Positions 42,840 through 55,789 of a stretch of DNA of 64,000 bases are shown piece by piece. Positions within the stretch are counted from its first letter, which is position 1, and each line of letters starts with the position of its first letter. The position numbers and the translations under genes are program-made. The notes below the pieces were generated by a model. That model made no database searches. It saw only the letters and a program-made list of their open reading frames with translations, and was not told the origin of the DNA. The DNA is from Nephrocerus scutellatus (lineage: Eukaryota > Arthropoda > Insecta > Diptera > Pipunculidae), in NCBI GenBank assembly GCA_947095585.1, contig OX352765.1, forward strand, positions 87,690,965-87,754,964, in the 5' to 3' direction.

Positions 42840-45800
42840 AAATAGGAAGGGTTCGGTACGAAGGGGTTGACAGCGCAAGATTGTTTAAAGATTGTTTGGC
42901 AATCGTATGTGGATCGGTTGATGATGTCTTTTCATAAGAGATTGAATGAGGGTAGCCATATCGGACTTCCTTTTATAGTTGACGAATTGAAAAAAAAAAA
43001 GGGTTGCTTATGAGATTGGCTTGAGCTTTATTAAGATAGCGCTGGTAGAGAGAGTTATAAAGCTGGGTGAATTGCAAGTAAGTACCGATGTAGTTGGAAT
43101 ATTCGGAAAGAGAATAAGTACGAAGGTACGTCGCCCATTACTTGTTTCTCTTCTTTCGTAAGGACCGAAGTCTTCGATCATATCAAGGAGAAGACATAGA
43201 TGAGGTTTTATGGCACGAGAAAGGAATACAAAGAGAAATAGTAATCCTCTGTAAAAAATGGAGATGGTATCATTTAAGGATAGATTGTAAAACTCAAAGG
43301 AATACCTGCAATGATAGTCATTGATTTTGCGGAAATTATGTTTATGAAAGTCGTAAGAAGAGAACCCATGTAGTTTGGAACAAGAAGACAATAAAAGACA
43401 AGAACACAAACGTGTAACTTGATTGATTGATTGATTGGTCAAACTTTTGTTTTAAAAGCTTAGACCTGTTAACAAGTTTACAGTCTTACAAGCGTGATAC
43501 GTTACCGCTGCCTTACACGTTACCATATAACCCCGATACCCCGGAATATGTTATTCAGGATGTTCCAAAAATTGGATTATGCTAAAATCAATATCATTTT
43601 CTCACTTCATCCTCACACTACAATCCACATGCAATTAACGAACTCCATTAGCCTGCCAGAGTTAGTCATTTTGAAGATGTTTTATGCACAACAAGAACTG
43701 CAATATGAACGGTCGTCGCATATATATATTTTTACAACAACATCTCCACACAATACAAATTCAATTTCAACAATGCCGAGTTTAGTCCTTTTGCCTTCTT
43801 CTTCAACTAGTGGTTGCATCATTGCGAACAACACTGATACTATAACTGTAGATCGAAACGCGCTCTAATGATAGACTGAAAATTCAAAATGCACTTGAAC
43901 ACTTGTAGCTTCCATTCAATATCCTCATAGTTAACGAAATCATAAAAAAGATGCGTAAAAATGCAGGACAAACATAGACAAATGTCAACTCCTCAGCAGT
44001 ATTGGTGGTGATGTGGAAGGGAGGTAAGATTGGGTTTTATCGTCGTCTGGTGTCTTATGTCTGCTCGATTTGCTTATTCTTTGAAGCTTCCAAATATTCT
44101 GTCTCCTTCAAAGATCTAAAATAGAAACTAACAGGAAGATGAGTATAATAATGATGACGACCCGCAATGCACTTTCCAAAGAAAAATCAACAGCAACTCT
44201 CTTCCTTCTTCAATGTGTATGTTGTATGGGTCCGAGTCGTCGTATTTAAAAGTACACCCAAGTTATAGGAGGAGGAGGAGGAAGAGAGGTATGAAGTATC
44301 AAGAATTCGATCTTCATTTACTTTGCTTTACTCTTAGCAGCTGTCTCCACATTATATCCATACATGATGGTTATATGGAACACCACATAGTTACGCACAA
44401 CAGCGATGATATTTTGCAGTCAATCTTAATTGTTTGATTCAGGATAGAAGACAGAGTGTCGCTCGAATTGCCGGACGTCCCTATACCATAATCGAATGTG
44501 ACTGCACTTCTTGATATATGTTGTTTGGTGGATGATGATAATATGAATGATGATGATGATGATAGACACAAAAATTCAGGGAGCACCAAAGACAAAATAA
44601 ATGGAGTTCCTGTGTATTTTGGAGATTTTCAAAAACGACCATCAATTATCGCATCAATTTTATATGACTATCGCCGCCTGTACGCATGTCAATCTATTTC
44701 TGCTGTGCAACTTGGTGACGTAAGAAGAAGTCACTCAAGCGGAGGAGAAAAATAAACACAAGAATAGACGCAGACAGAGGAATTGTTAAGCACTTAACAA
44801 ACAGACACGAAACAAGAGACACAGGACACAATATTCCAATATTTGTCAGACTGACTTTAGTGTGTGTATGTGGGTAAATCAAGAATCTGACTGAGCGAAT
44901 GTGAAATCTAAATATTTGCCAAGTTACACAGTTATCACTATCCGAACTGATTTTTTGCAGAAAAAACCAAATAACGAAAGAACATTTTCCCAAAGAGGAT
45001 TAAGGCATTTTCGAGTGAAATTTTTTATCTCAACAAAGGAGAATTAAACAGAATATTTTCTAATCTTACACAGAATAAATAAAAAAATCCGTTCTTTTAT
45101 TTTATATCCGAAGGATATTTGGGGGGGAATTTTCGCAATCAATTTTTTTATCGGTTATAATTAAAAGACATAATCCCAATTGACGTACACATTAATCGGG
45201 CCAACCGAGAGGATAAAACTGGATTATGGGGAACACCAAAATACGAGTATAACATAAACGAGCACGACAATATAAACCGCCAAAACACAATAGCAATAAC
45301 AACACTTGACAGGACGAACAAGGAACAACGGAAAACATCGCATATCCCGTTCGTTGATTCTGTGTTTAACTGTGCGGTCATAATTCTAATGACGACTCCC
45401 ATAAGAGCGCACAGACACATGGTATGGTATCTATGTTAAGAAATGCTGCAGCAGGATAACCAAGTCTGCGGTTTGGTTAGCATAGAGTGTCGTTCATTTA
45501 TCCAACATCACCTCACCATGCAAAAACCGGTCAAACCGGCGAGGGTATGGAAAAGTCATTGCCGAAGTTTCTTCAGGTTTTTATTTGCAGGACTTTTGGA
45601 GTTATTTTCGAACGAAGCATTGTCTTTATTTTGGAAAAGTTTCCAAGTTTACAATTCACATCGAGCCACAACAAGAGATTACGACTTCTATATTAGGGAA
45701 ATTTTTTAATGAGGTGCAGGTTGGTTTTATCCTGAATCGTAATCGCTTTCAGTTGAATTGCTGTCCGCTGCATGGATGAACTTGCATGCATGATGCACGA

Positions 45801-46480
45801 AAAACACTTCCACAAGGCGTCCATTATTTCCATTCAGGCGTTTGGATTACGTAGAAGCTAGTAAATTCTATTCAAAAACATGTAGTCCTGAAAAATGGGA
45901 TTTACTTTCGCATTAAGTGAAAATTGTGCGATGCTGGAAAATTTGGCAGAGTGAAAGGCTTTCTTGGGACTGGGTTTAGATCAAATTTATAATAACAAGT
46001 GTGTAGGATCATAGCTATTTTTAATTACTGAAGAAAAGATAAGACGATGAGATTTCAGGAAGCAAACTGTGACCCTTATACAGACTGCCCAGTTCGTTGG
46101 TTTCTTCCTTCCTTTCGCAGCAATCACATTAATTTGTACTTGAAATGTGCAAAGTTTTTTGTTTCAGGAGCATTTGCCCATGATTTCTAGATAAAATAGT
46201 CTTAGCTGACGGAATATGCATTTAAAATATTTAACATTTCGTTTGTTTTAGAGTTCAGTTTATGTTTTATAATATGTGTTTTAAAATTAAATTCAATTCA
46301 ATAAAGTGTGTGATGTTTATTGTAATTTATTTTATACAAGTTTTTATACTTTATATGTTTCTTTATAAATTGAACTTTTGTTACATTGCAATCCAATTTG
46401 AGACAATGTTTGTGTGCAGTCTGTACATACCTAAGCTGCAGCGCCCACATATTCGGCAAGTACTTTGCTGATCTGCACTT
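42840..46480. other. No recognisable gene
   Basis: About 3.6 kb without a domain I can name. It includes a (GATT)4 run (43422-43437), a GGA run (44268-44283) and GATGAT runs near 44535-44563. One minus frame (43008-43442) has LTCNSPSFITLSTSAIL, which I cannot place. Likely non-coding. Confidence 0.4.
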
Positions 46481-46484
46481 CTCA

Positions 46485-47055
46485 GCACATTCAGTTCAGT
46501 ACATATCTAAAACCAGAAGGCAAGAGTGCTGGAGTATATAGGTCAAGAACCAAATACTCCATATCGATGGGGATGTACTCGAGTATATTCCAGGCAGAAG
46601 TATATGCCATTGAAAGATGTGCTCACTTCAATCTGGAAAGGAACTACAGGAGGCAGGAAATAGCAATCATGGCAGACAGCCAAGCTCTAGACGCATTAGT
46701 TACATCAAAACTGGTGGAGTAATGCAAGGCGAAGCTTAACAGGCTTTGTAAAACCAACAAGTATGTTTATACTGGGTGCCAGGACACACCGGCATAGAAG
46801 GCAACGAAGCTGCGGATAGGCTCGCGAATAAAGGAGCAGAAACTCCGCTTGTAGGGCCAGAACCCTTCTGTGGCATAGGGTACCGCACAATGCGGGAAGA
46901 GGTACGCAGTATGGTTAAGGCAGCCGCTTCCGAAAGATGGGAGAATCTCCCAGGCCTACGGCAAGTAAAGAAAATGTTAGGGAACTATAACCCAAAGAGG
47001 TCCTGCCTAATATTAGAACTAAGTAGAAGTAATGTAAGAATCATTTATCATCATC
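46485..47055 (+). mobile_element. Loa-like retrotransposon fragment (RNase H)
   Basis: Plus strand: KSAGVYRSRTKYSISMGMYS, IFQAEVYAIERCAHFNLERN (RNase H Glu motif), EIAIMADSQALDAL (motif with Asp in xDSQA), then after a 1-nt frameshift VPGHTGIEGNEAADRLANKG, PLVGPEPFCGIGYRTM, and NPKRSCLILELSRSNVRII. The TDGS start of RNase H is lost at the 5' end, and the knuckle is lost at the 3' end. The active-site spacing otherwise is normal for LINE RNase H. It is a different subfamily from the 10.7 kb copy. Confidence 0.88.
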
Positions 47056-47059
47056 AAAT

Positions 47060-47845
47060 CCCAGCACTCACATAATCGACATACACTATGCACGTGTACG
47101 AGTATCTTAGTCAACACTAATAGTCACCACACATCAAAAACATCACTGACCTGCATTTCCCATGGGATGCTGCAGTGCAGGGTACGCGTATGATCAGCAT
47201 ACACTGCATTCCACTACATTAGAGTTGCAATGCAATACGAACCCCAGGAAGTCGTTATCTGTCGATCCTAGGATTTGCCTTGCGCAGCACAAAACATCAC
47301 AGCCTTATCTTCGTCATCCTCTCAGATAGAAGAAGTAACCTAAAACAACACCCACCAGATAAGGAAGATGATAAGTTCAGATGCCCGTAGAGACATACTA
47401 CTACATGATTTATGGTCGTGTTACCAAAATGTAATGTACGAATACCATATCGCACATAGAGACAAAATTTATCTCTGTATGACTTTAATGTATAATTAGT
47501 TTTACATTTTGTATAAATAGGATGATCGAATAAAATGTATTTCACTTCACAAAAAGCTGTCTTTAACTCAGCTATTGATTCCCACACCCGAGGTAAGGGT
47601 CAATATTTCAAGGCAGCATCAACAGTTTTTATTTGTAAATTAACTAGGTTTTTAACTAAACTGTGTTTAAAATTCTCTTTTACACATCTGAACCAGAATG
47701 TACCACTGAGTCGATAGTTCTGAGAAAATCTTAAAACCGAAATTGTATCTATTCTGAGTGTGGAAGTCTTACAAAAATCAGAATATCTTACAGTTAGGAA
47801 TATTCACAAAAGATCGTAAAACTGGAATCCTGGCGATTTCATTGT
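47060..47845. other. No recognisable gene
   Basis: Nothing supported. Confidence 0.4.
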
Positions 47846-47849
47846 ATAC

Positions 47850-48800
47850 AATTCTGGGTAGCTTCGCCAATCTGGCCAGACAACAACCGAAGGAAGGGAG
47901 TATCAACTGGTCGCTATTGTTTCGTGAGAGCAACGTGGATGCCGCCGGTGATGCAATTACAATCATCATCCTTATTGGTATTAGAGACTTTATCACTTCC
48001 AGGAATAAGTCTGTTAAACCAAAGGAAGATGGATGGCATGACTCGAGCTGTAAAGAGGCTTCCAGGATTAGAGAGCTGCTATGCTTTAGGTTTTACAAAG
48101 CAAACCCTAGTAAGGAAAACCGAACAAATTTTAATCGGGTCAGAAATGATTGCAATTCATTTGTAGTCGTGCATTCGCTAGAGTTTTTAACGATCTCAAC
48201 ACTCACAAATCCACTGGGCCAGATGGTATTTCCTAAATAGTTCTAAAGAGGAGTTCTATCAAGTTGGCATTACCATTGCGTAAGCTTTCCATGTATCCTA
48301 TTTTTCTGGACTCTTCCAGAAAAGTTGGAAAACCACCTTTGTCCAGCCCATACCCAAAAAAGGCGAACCATCGTCTCCTTCTTCGTACCAATCCCTGATC
48401 AGTACGGATTTCGTAGGCAACGATCTACTTGTGATTTGGTGGTTTATCTCACCGAACAGTGGAACCGGTCTTTGCATCAATTTGGAGAAAGAAAAGCTGT
48501 TGCACACGATACTTCTAAGGCATTTGACACAGTTCTGGCATCAAGCTCTTTTGTCCCAAATGCGTGCTTATGGAGTCGATAATAAACTGCTTCACTGGAT
48601 AAGAAGCTATCTTTTGGACCGCTCAATTCAAGTTGTATTGGACGGTTTCAAGTGCAAAGTGCTGGCGTTCCCCGACACTCTTTCTCATTTTTATTAATGA
48701 TCTCTTATCTGTGATTTCTAATCCAAATAACTCTTTCGCTGACGACAGCACTCTCATCAGCTTCTCTTATAAGTTTAAGGAACGTCCCTCCACATAATAA
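47850..48800 (+). mobile_element. Family E (Jockey-superfamily) non-LTR retrotransposon
   Basis: Plus-strand order: linker (SLLNQRKMDG.. region, ~48000, matching 19.3 kb), RNDCNSF, THKSTGPDGIS (RT start), FLDSSRKVGKPPLSSPYPKK, QYGFRRQRSTCDLVVYLTEQ (48399-48458), WNRSLHQFGERKAVAHDTSK then AFDT (motif A, catalytic Asp in HDTSKAFD, ~48505-48530), HQALLSQMRAYGVDNKLLHW and IRSYLLDRSIQVVLDGFK (48540-48650), then a stretch where the PQGSVLSP block is damaged and NPNNSFADDSTLISFSYK-like FADD follows near 48735. Frames alternate three times. It stops near 48800 without the C-terminus. Confidence 0.87.
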
Positions 48801-48804
48801 ACTG

Positions 48805-49775
48805 ATGCGACGTCGTAAAAATCGCCGAGACACACACTTTAACAGAACAAAAAAGTATCTGCGAATTTTTTTACTTTCTAAAAAATTTCAGTTAAATTCT
48901 TTTCATATTTATTTAAAATAGCCCACGGAGCTTCCAGAACATTATTCAATTCGGCCAAGTAACCCAGAAGCATGACGAAAAGATTCACGAAGAAAAAAAC
49001 GCAAAGAAACAGTTTCGCAGGCATAAAAGTTTAAAAATACTTCCATGGGAGAGCAAAAAGAGAACATTCTTCACATCTATCCTTTTTTTATGTCCATCCT
49101 TTCCGCAATAAAGTTATCGTTCACACTGACAAACTTACAGGCAGACAGACAGAAAAAAACCGTTTACTCGCTATCACCGCAACGACATCATCTCACATGG
49201 GTACATTTTTATAATTTATCTAAGATTTATGCATTTGACCATTGACCATTTTAGTCGCTTCGGCACACACTAACACATACCAACACACATATCCACACAT
49301 AGTCACACAATCTATGTATGAACATTCCAAGCGGCATCCGCTCGAGCATCACCATCAGACCACAAAGGCGTCGTCATTATCTCAAATGTAATAACTTTTC
49401 TTTTCTTTTACGGTTAGAAAGTGGGTGTGTGCGTGGGCCGTGACAACGTCACACAAAAGCACAATTTATGTTCCTTTGCGGTTGTGTTGTGTTATAGGCA
49501 TAGAACAACTCCATGCTGCAGGATGCTCTGTTGAGAAACACATGAGATGGGAAAGATACGCGATCAGAATGTTGTGTGTGTGTGCTATAAGCTACAGGAT
49601 ATCCCATATCCCAAGATTATAAAAAACATTTTCTGGCAGGTAGAGATATGTTGGCGAAGTGGGAAGCGGTGATTTTAAATATTCACCCCACTGTGCATAA
49701 TTTTTCTATGTACTATGTGAAGTTTTTGCATGAGAAACCAGCTTTATCTTCATAAAGAAGAAGAAAAAAGGTTGT
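48805..49775. other. No recognisable gene
   Basis: Nothing supported; CACACA-rich patches only. Confidence 0.45.
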
Positions 49776-49779
49776 ACAT

Positions 49780-50460
49780 GCCACTGCTTTGCAACCCCAC
49801 CAGCTTCCCATCACTTATAATCTCAGCAACCCCGAAAACTATGGATATTTGTCCACTTCTAGAGGTGCTAGGAGTTTTTACCATTACTAATCATCTCAAC
49901 GTTCCCGAAAACTAGATTCTACCTACCCTAATATCTATCGTTTTATATAATTTTGCAGTGTTACCCCTTCCCAGCCCAACACAGGGATGACTTAGCGTTA
50001 CTATCCATTTCAGAAACCCCGTAAATCTCCAAAACTACGGATTCGACACTAATATTGGTCGTTTTAGATTATTTGACACATCATCCTATTTCCACCCATA
50101 CCCCTAGAATTCCCAAGGGCTGTATTACCTTCACTTCTAACGTTAGCGATCAATAAAAGATTGGATTCGAGTTTTTATCGTTAGCTTTAGATTATTTTTA
50201 CATGTCACCCCACACCTAGAGGTCACAACGGGTATCTTACATTCACTTCTAACGTCAGCGACCCCTTAAACATTTTTATTCATTTATTAGATTATTTGTC
50301 GCCCCACCAATCTCCAACGAAAGGCCCAAGAAAGTCTTTTTACTGTCAATTTTAATATCAACGACCCTTATGAATTCGACATAATTATCGGTCTTTTTAG
50401 ATTATTTGTACATGTGATCACTTCAAATCTCCACCCCTAATGGTGACAACTGTATTTTTC
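49780..50460 (+). repeat. Degenerate tandem array B, about 5 units of ~100-125 bp
   Basis: The landmark CGTTTTAGATTATTT recurs near 49940 (TTTTATATAATTT), 50062, 50186, 50287 and 50396, spacings about 121, 124, 101, 109. Each unit also has CACTTCTAACGTYAGCGACC, a GGATTCGAC-like block, TACATGTCACCCC and CTCCACCCCTAGA. Composition is C-rich on the plus strand. No coding potential. Confidence 0.82.
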
Positions 50461-50599
50461 CAAATTGTATAAATCAAATATCCATCATGTTTAGTTGAAA
50501 TTGATAATTTTTTTTTTATGTCCAACCCCCCTGGCTCCGATTTTTTATTTACTTAACTAATTACTTACTATTACTTAAATACTACTTACAAGAAAGAGA

Positions 50600-52550
50600 G
50601 GTCAAGACGTGGTATAGAAAAATAGAGCTTCTAAGGGAGAATATACTGGAATGCAAGTCAAGGATGTTCTGTTCATTGTTGGCCAGACGCAACATTCTGG
50701 AAATTGATTCAAAATGGCCAGTTGGTGCGGTGGTGAGGGAGACAAAAGAGCGGTACAAATGTCAGCGACCTTCGACATCGCGACCTTTTTTAAGTGTTTG
50801 CAAGTTAGTTAATTTTTTCTTTTTTCGTAGGGTGGTAAGATATAGTTGTCGGTCCATGGGGGATTCAGGGTGTGGGTGTCATGAAATGGTGACTTGGCTG
50901 GCATATTCAAGCTGGGGTCTGACAAAGGTAATGTAAAGGGATTTTGTAACATGAGCGCTCGACAATTCTTTGCACCATCGTTCTATGAAGAATAATTCTT
51001 CTCTAGGCAAATTACTTGCCTTATTTTTAATTTGATCAATGTGAGAACGGAAGTTTAGCTCCCTGTCACAGATAATACCCAGATCGTGAATAGAAGAGAC
51101 TGAGTGAACTAGTTCGTTCCGAAAATAATAGGTTCCCCGGGGGGAGGGGGAAGTCGTTTGCGATAGAAGGAAATGGATTGACATTTAGCAACATTAAGTT
51201 CTAAAAAGTTTTTATCGCACCATTTGTAGAATGAGTTAAGGTCATTTTGAAGTAACAGAGAATCGGTGGGGGTAGATATAAATTTGATTATTTTCATGTC
51301 ATTCGCGTAAATAGACAGATCTGAGTCTTTTATGATATGACCAGCATCGTTTATTGTCAAAACAAAGATCATTGGACCGAGATGACTGCCTTGAAGAACA
51401 CCTGAAGTAGCAATAATGGGGTCAGAGACTGAAAATCTAAAGAGAACCCTGTACTGCCGATTTTCAAGGTACGATTTCAACCAAGAAATGAAAAAGGGTG
51501 GAAAACCGAGGTCTTTAACTTTAAGGTAAATAATATGGTAGCATATTTTATCAAAAGCCTTGCTTTACTCGGTGGTAATGACATCCACTTCCTTACTTTC
51601 CTCTAATGCTTGTAGTATTTTAGAGACGAATTAGGTGAGGTTAGTCGTAGTGGACCTATCCTTTGAGAAACCGTGTTGTTGATGGATTTGCAGTGAAAAT
51701 ACAGGGAGTCGTAAAAAATGCTTTCGAAGAGCTTGGGTATTGAAGTTAGTTTGGCTATGGGCCGGTAGTTTGATATATCCCTTTTACTACCTTTTTTATT
51801 GATAGGGGAAATAAAGGACTCCTTCCATAATTTTGGGAAGACGGCTTGGGAGGGGGAGAGTCGAAATAGAGTTGAAAGGGGCTGACTTATAGCATTTTTA
51901 AGAATATTGAATATCAAGTCATCCTTGAGCCGATTAATCTTTTCGCGCAATATATTTGTCCTTATATCGACAGGAAGGTTTTAGGGCCGTTTTTAATTTA
52001 GTTGAAATACTCAAGTTCCGGTTCGTGGGGGTGGTGACTAAACGATTGGCTGAAGAAGATGACAAAGAGGTTGGCTATTACTTGAGAGCGGCCTGCAGAT
52101 GAAAATGTAAATAATTTTAGAGTGGAAGGGAATCCATCGGACCTCCTTGTGACGTTAATAAATTGATAGAAACGTCTAGAATCAGTGATTATGTTAATTT
52201 GCATTTTGTCGACTTGCCGAATGTCGATTTGCATTTGTTGTCGTTGTTAAGATTGTCAATCCTTTGATTCCATTCGGTGAGGTTACATGTTGTACCGAAA
52301 CGCATAATTGTGGGTGAGGATTGCAATGCAGGTTGTGGAGCAGGAAGTGTGGTAGATCACAGAGCAGCTGGTGGACATGGAATGGCTGGTGTGTGGTAGC
52401 ATGATTAAAGCTGGAGTAGAAGAATGCGGTTCCGATGGGGTGGTACGTAGTTTCTAACATCTCATTGAGGATGGAAATATTATGGATAGAATTGGAGTGT
52501 GGCTGAGGAATGTCTTCAAATTTTTGTGATTTATTCGGCGATGTCACCCA
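50600..52550 (-). mobile_element. Jockey/CR1-type non-LTR retrotransposon, RT nearly complete but broken
   Basis: Minus-strand order: QVIANLFVIFFSQSFSH (linker, 52070), SRRFYQFINVTRR, FPKLWKESFISPINKKGSKR (51840), ISNYRPIAKLTSIPKLFESI, a frame change through QQHGFSKDRSTT, SKAFDKICYHI (~51560; the Asp of motif A is affected by a stop before it), SYLENRQYRVLFRFSVSD (51475), PIIATSGVLQGSHLGPMIF (Pro to Leu in GVPQGS), LSIYANDMKIIKF (catalytic YADD reads YAND), FYKWCDKNFLELNVAKCQSI, then IHDLGIICDRELNFRSHIDQ and LYITFVRPQLEYASQV (to 50885). Below 50880 the C-terminus is decayed. The YAND change and stops indicate loss of activity. Confidence 0.88.
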
Positions 52551-52844
52551 TCATGACTTAGCAAGAAGCGACTTCATTGGTTTGCAATATTACTGATTAC
52601 TGATTATTACTGAATTCGTCAAAACTTTTATTAAGGTCATCCAGCTTTGATAGCTGGCTCAGAAATTTCTTATAACCCGGATTGTTGTCCGACGTTTAAG
52701 AAGCAATGGAGTCACTAATACACTTTGTAGCACGTATTAAATGGGACAGTGAAATGTTATTGCATTCATCACAGAAAAATAAAAAGTTAACTGATAGATC
52801 CTTTACACAAACGATAGCCCGTTGGCTTAGTCTAACACACGTTT

Positions 52845-53875
52845 CTTCTTCTTCATGTATCCCCTTGTGAGTCCTAGGGCCTCTACTAACGCCTATGCGC
52901 CATCGCGGGCGGTTCTTGGCAATGAGCTTCAGCTATCTCCAACTCTTTCCCAATTGCCATGACTCCTTCTAAACTGTTCTGCACCATGTATTTCTCGAAC
53001 GACCCGTTGTTCTATCATCCTGTGATAGCGGATTCCATTGCATTGCGTAGTTTGCTATAGAACTGTCGCCTTTTCGGAGTGTATGACCAATCCAGTGCCA
53101 CTTCCGTCGTTGGATGGTTGTGCCTATTGGTTCCTGACCAATTCTCTGGTAAAGATGTTCGTTAGTGATACGTTTAGGCCAGAAAACCCTTAAGATGTTC
53201 CGTAGGCACCTATTTACGAACGTTTGTAATCTTTTTGTGATAGTAGCGGTCACCTTCCAAGTGCTGCACCCATACAACAGCACAGGTTCAACATTTGAAT
53301 GTCGACAGTCGCAGCTTGGTATTTTAGATGAACGCATTGCTTCGCCATATCACGGACATCGTTCCAAACACTGATTTTGCTTTGCCGTTTCAGTTGACAA
53401 TGTCCTGTTGGGTTTCAGCTTCGGTGGAGACAATAATCCCAAGATATTGGAAACTCTCTACTAACTCTATCGGTTGTCCAGCAATGTTAACTTGGGTTAC
53501 TGAGTTAGTGCCGAGGGTGATGATTTTTGTTTTGGCAGCATTAATCTTCAAACCCGCAAAATTTGCCTCCATTTTCACATTTGTTGTCATTTGGTGCAGC
53601 TCCATAATCATGTGTGAGTGTAACCAAACTTCGTCAGCGTAGTCCAGATGTTTGAGTGGAGATGTAAGTGTCCAACGAATTCCTCCGTTTCCAGAAGATA
53701 AAGCTGCGCGAAGTACATCGCTAATCACCAACAAAAAAAGTATCGGCGTTAGAATGCAACCTTGTCGTACCCCACTTAGGATATCGAATTCCTCTGACAG
53801 CTTTCCTCTGTGCAGCACATGACATTTAGAGCCATCATAGGTTGCTTTAATAATAGCTATTAGTTTATGGGGTTA
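52845..53875 (-). mobile_element. RTE-like retrotransposon (second family), 5'-truncated, RT palm to 3' end
   Basis: Minus-strand order: IIKATYDGSKCHVLHRGKLS (53850), EEFDILSGVRQGCILTPILF (53790), LVISDVLRAALSSGNGGIRW, LKHLDYADEVWLHSHMIMEL (catalytic YADD reads YADE), LKINAAKTKIITLGTN, QVNIAGQPIELVESFQYLGI, then after a deletion EPVLLYGCSTWKVTATITKR, LRNILRVFWPKRITNEHLYQ, RIGQEPIGTTIQRRKWHWIG, HTLRKGDSSIANYAMQW, GRSRNTWCRTV (52972). Below this the tail reads MVQNSLEGVMAIGKELEIAE, then an AAGAAGAAG-type 3' tail at ~52848. It is one of the better preserved copies here but has the YADE change and a deletion. Confidence 0.9.
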
Positions 53876-53879
53876 TTTA

Positions 53880-54940
53880 CACGTTGGGTGGAAAGATTTC
53901 CCACAAAGACCATTGGACCTAATTAATTGCGCGTTTGTGTCATTAGCCGCACAATTGTAGTATCTGCGACATTATTTGGGCAATAACGGCAATGACCGAA
54001 ACTTGTAGACAAGTAGACAGAATTCAATAATTGGAAAAAAGTAGGTCATGTAAGCTATATGGAGCACACGACGAAAATGGCGATGACCGAATATTGCAAG
54101 TTGATAGAGATATGCAATAATTGCCAAAATCAATATTGCAAGAATTGCGCTTAATTAGCAGGCCGGTAACGATGGAAAAACACGTCCGAACAGTTTGGAA
54201 GTTGACCGAGAGTTCCAGAGTTGTGCTGCATATATACATACATGAGTATGAGTATAAAAACACGGTCCTTAATCTATAATTTTGTCAATTTTATCTCATT
54301 TATCATATTCTAAGAACTATTATTTCATTCTTTATATTTATTCAGCTGAACTATTGTACAGAGGAAAGGAAAAACTGCTCCTAACAAAAGTTCGAGCAAA
54401 TGCGACCTGTTGTTGGTGGCTTAAAGTGGGATCACAACAAGAGGGAATGACAAAATTGTAAAAAACCAACCGACAACGAACAAATTCTGTGCATGTAGTT
54501 GTCACACAAAAACCTCAACTTGAATAAATTTTCGTCTTTTTTTTTATTATTATTTCGGTACTTTGCTTTTGTTTTGGACCTTCATCCCTTGCGTTTGTTC
54601 TGTTCTGCACAGAATATCTCTGCTTCTTGTACTCTGTCACCGTGTGCACTTTTACTGGTGTCTGTTGCTGAGAGTGTTATGCATTTTTAAAAAGGATTCA
54701 CATGTAAACCGCGTCGTGCAACACGATAACTTATCTTTCCTTCTTATGCTTAACTTGCAAATGTTTGTCTTTGAGTGCTAACCGACCGACGCCACATCCG
54801 TCGGGATAGAGATAAAGGGTTGTGATCTATAAACTAGAAAACTTTGGCCTCTTCCGCTGTACGGACTATACAATATGTCATTCCAATACATTTATTTGAT
54901 CGCTGTAATATATTTATTTTTTTCGTTCTTCTTCTCTTTT
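53880..54940. other. No recognisable gene
   Basis: AT-rich sequence without elements I recognise; could be intron upstream of the candidate exon. Confidence 0.4.
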
Positions 54941-54943
54941 CAG

Positions 54944-55160
54944 GTAAACTTCTGAAGCATTGCGATTGTAATACCAAAACCTGGTGCTCACTTTGTGTTG
55001 ATTAATTTTGTTTTGTGTTTAGTTTTTTTCTGTGTGAAGTGAAAAGATACGTTATACATTCTCTAACTTATCTGTTGGATTTTTTTGTTTGTTTGAAGAA
55101 TATTGGAGTTGAAGATAAAATCGGCCCAAATGTTGGCGTTCCACAACGAACACATAGCAA
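54944..55160 (+). CDS. Candidate host exon: 5' UTR plus first ten codons
   Basis: A pyrimidine-rich tract followed by CAG (TCTTCTTCTCTTTTCAG, ending 54943) is a good 3' splice site. At 55161 a strong 5' splice site begins (GTAAGTATG). Between them lies 217 bp with an ATG at 55130 in a purine-poor context (GCCCAAATG), giving MLAFHNEHIA and one leftover base (phase 1). An in-frame TGA lies ~33 bases upstream, as expected for a true start. No retrotransposon motif overlaps it. I do not recognise the peptide; the next exon would lie outside or further along. This is inference from splice signals only. Confidence 0.3.
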
Positions 55161-55164
55161 GTAA

Positions 55165-55785
55165 GTATGCCAATTTTTCTTCTTTCGATGTTCTAGCAAT
55201 TGATGCTAAATGCTTATCTTGATAGAAATAGAGAGAAACAAAGATTTGTTAGGAGTTCTGCGGTGCTTACTCATTCTACTATTCTCGTTCCAAGACGAGA
55301 TCCTTCTTTTACATTTAAGTTATTAAGTAAGCGACTATTTAAATATTCAACTATAAATTAACCCTAATAGGAACCATATTAAAGTGTTAAAACATTTTGT
55401 CTATTTGGAGAATGTTTTATTTTCATCAGTGTTGACCAAAATTCGGGAGAAATTTTGGATATATTAAAATTTAAAATTAAGCTGGAGTCCTGTTTAAAAG
55501 CTTCGCCTTTCGATCCGGCTAAAAAATTTAGTATTTGCTGGTTGCATTTTATTGAATTAACGAACGATCTTTCGATTCTCACTATAATTACCTTTCTGGC
55601 CAATTAGCGGACCTGTTTGCTTGTACCATAACTAATATTGTTCTCATAACCATTCAATTGGATAATTTTTTGATGAGTTTTATAAAAATCTACCTACAAG
55701 AATCATATTAGATTATATAAATTAATGTATGTTGGTCTTTTATCAGATCATAGCTTTATACTGTCATCAAGACTGCACATCTGTA
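55165..55785. other. No recognisable gene
   Basis: Nothing supported; would be intron if the exon call is right. Confidence 0.4.
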
Positions 55786-55789
55786 AGAA

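Noticed and set aside
43008..43442. 144-residue minus open frame as a gene
   Set aside because: No known domain, hydrophobic low-complexity stretches, no start or splice support.
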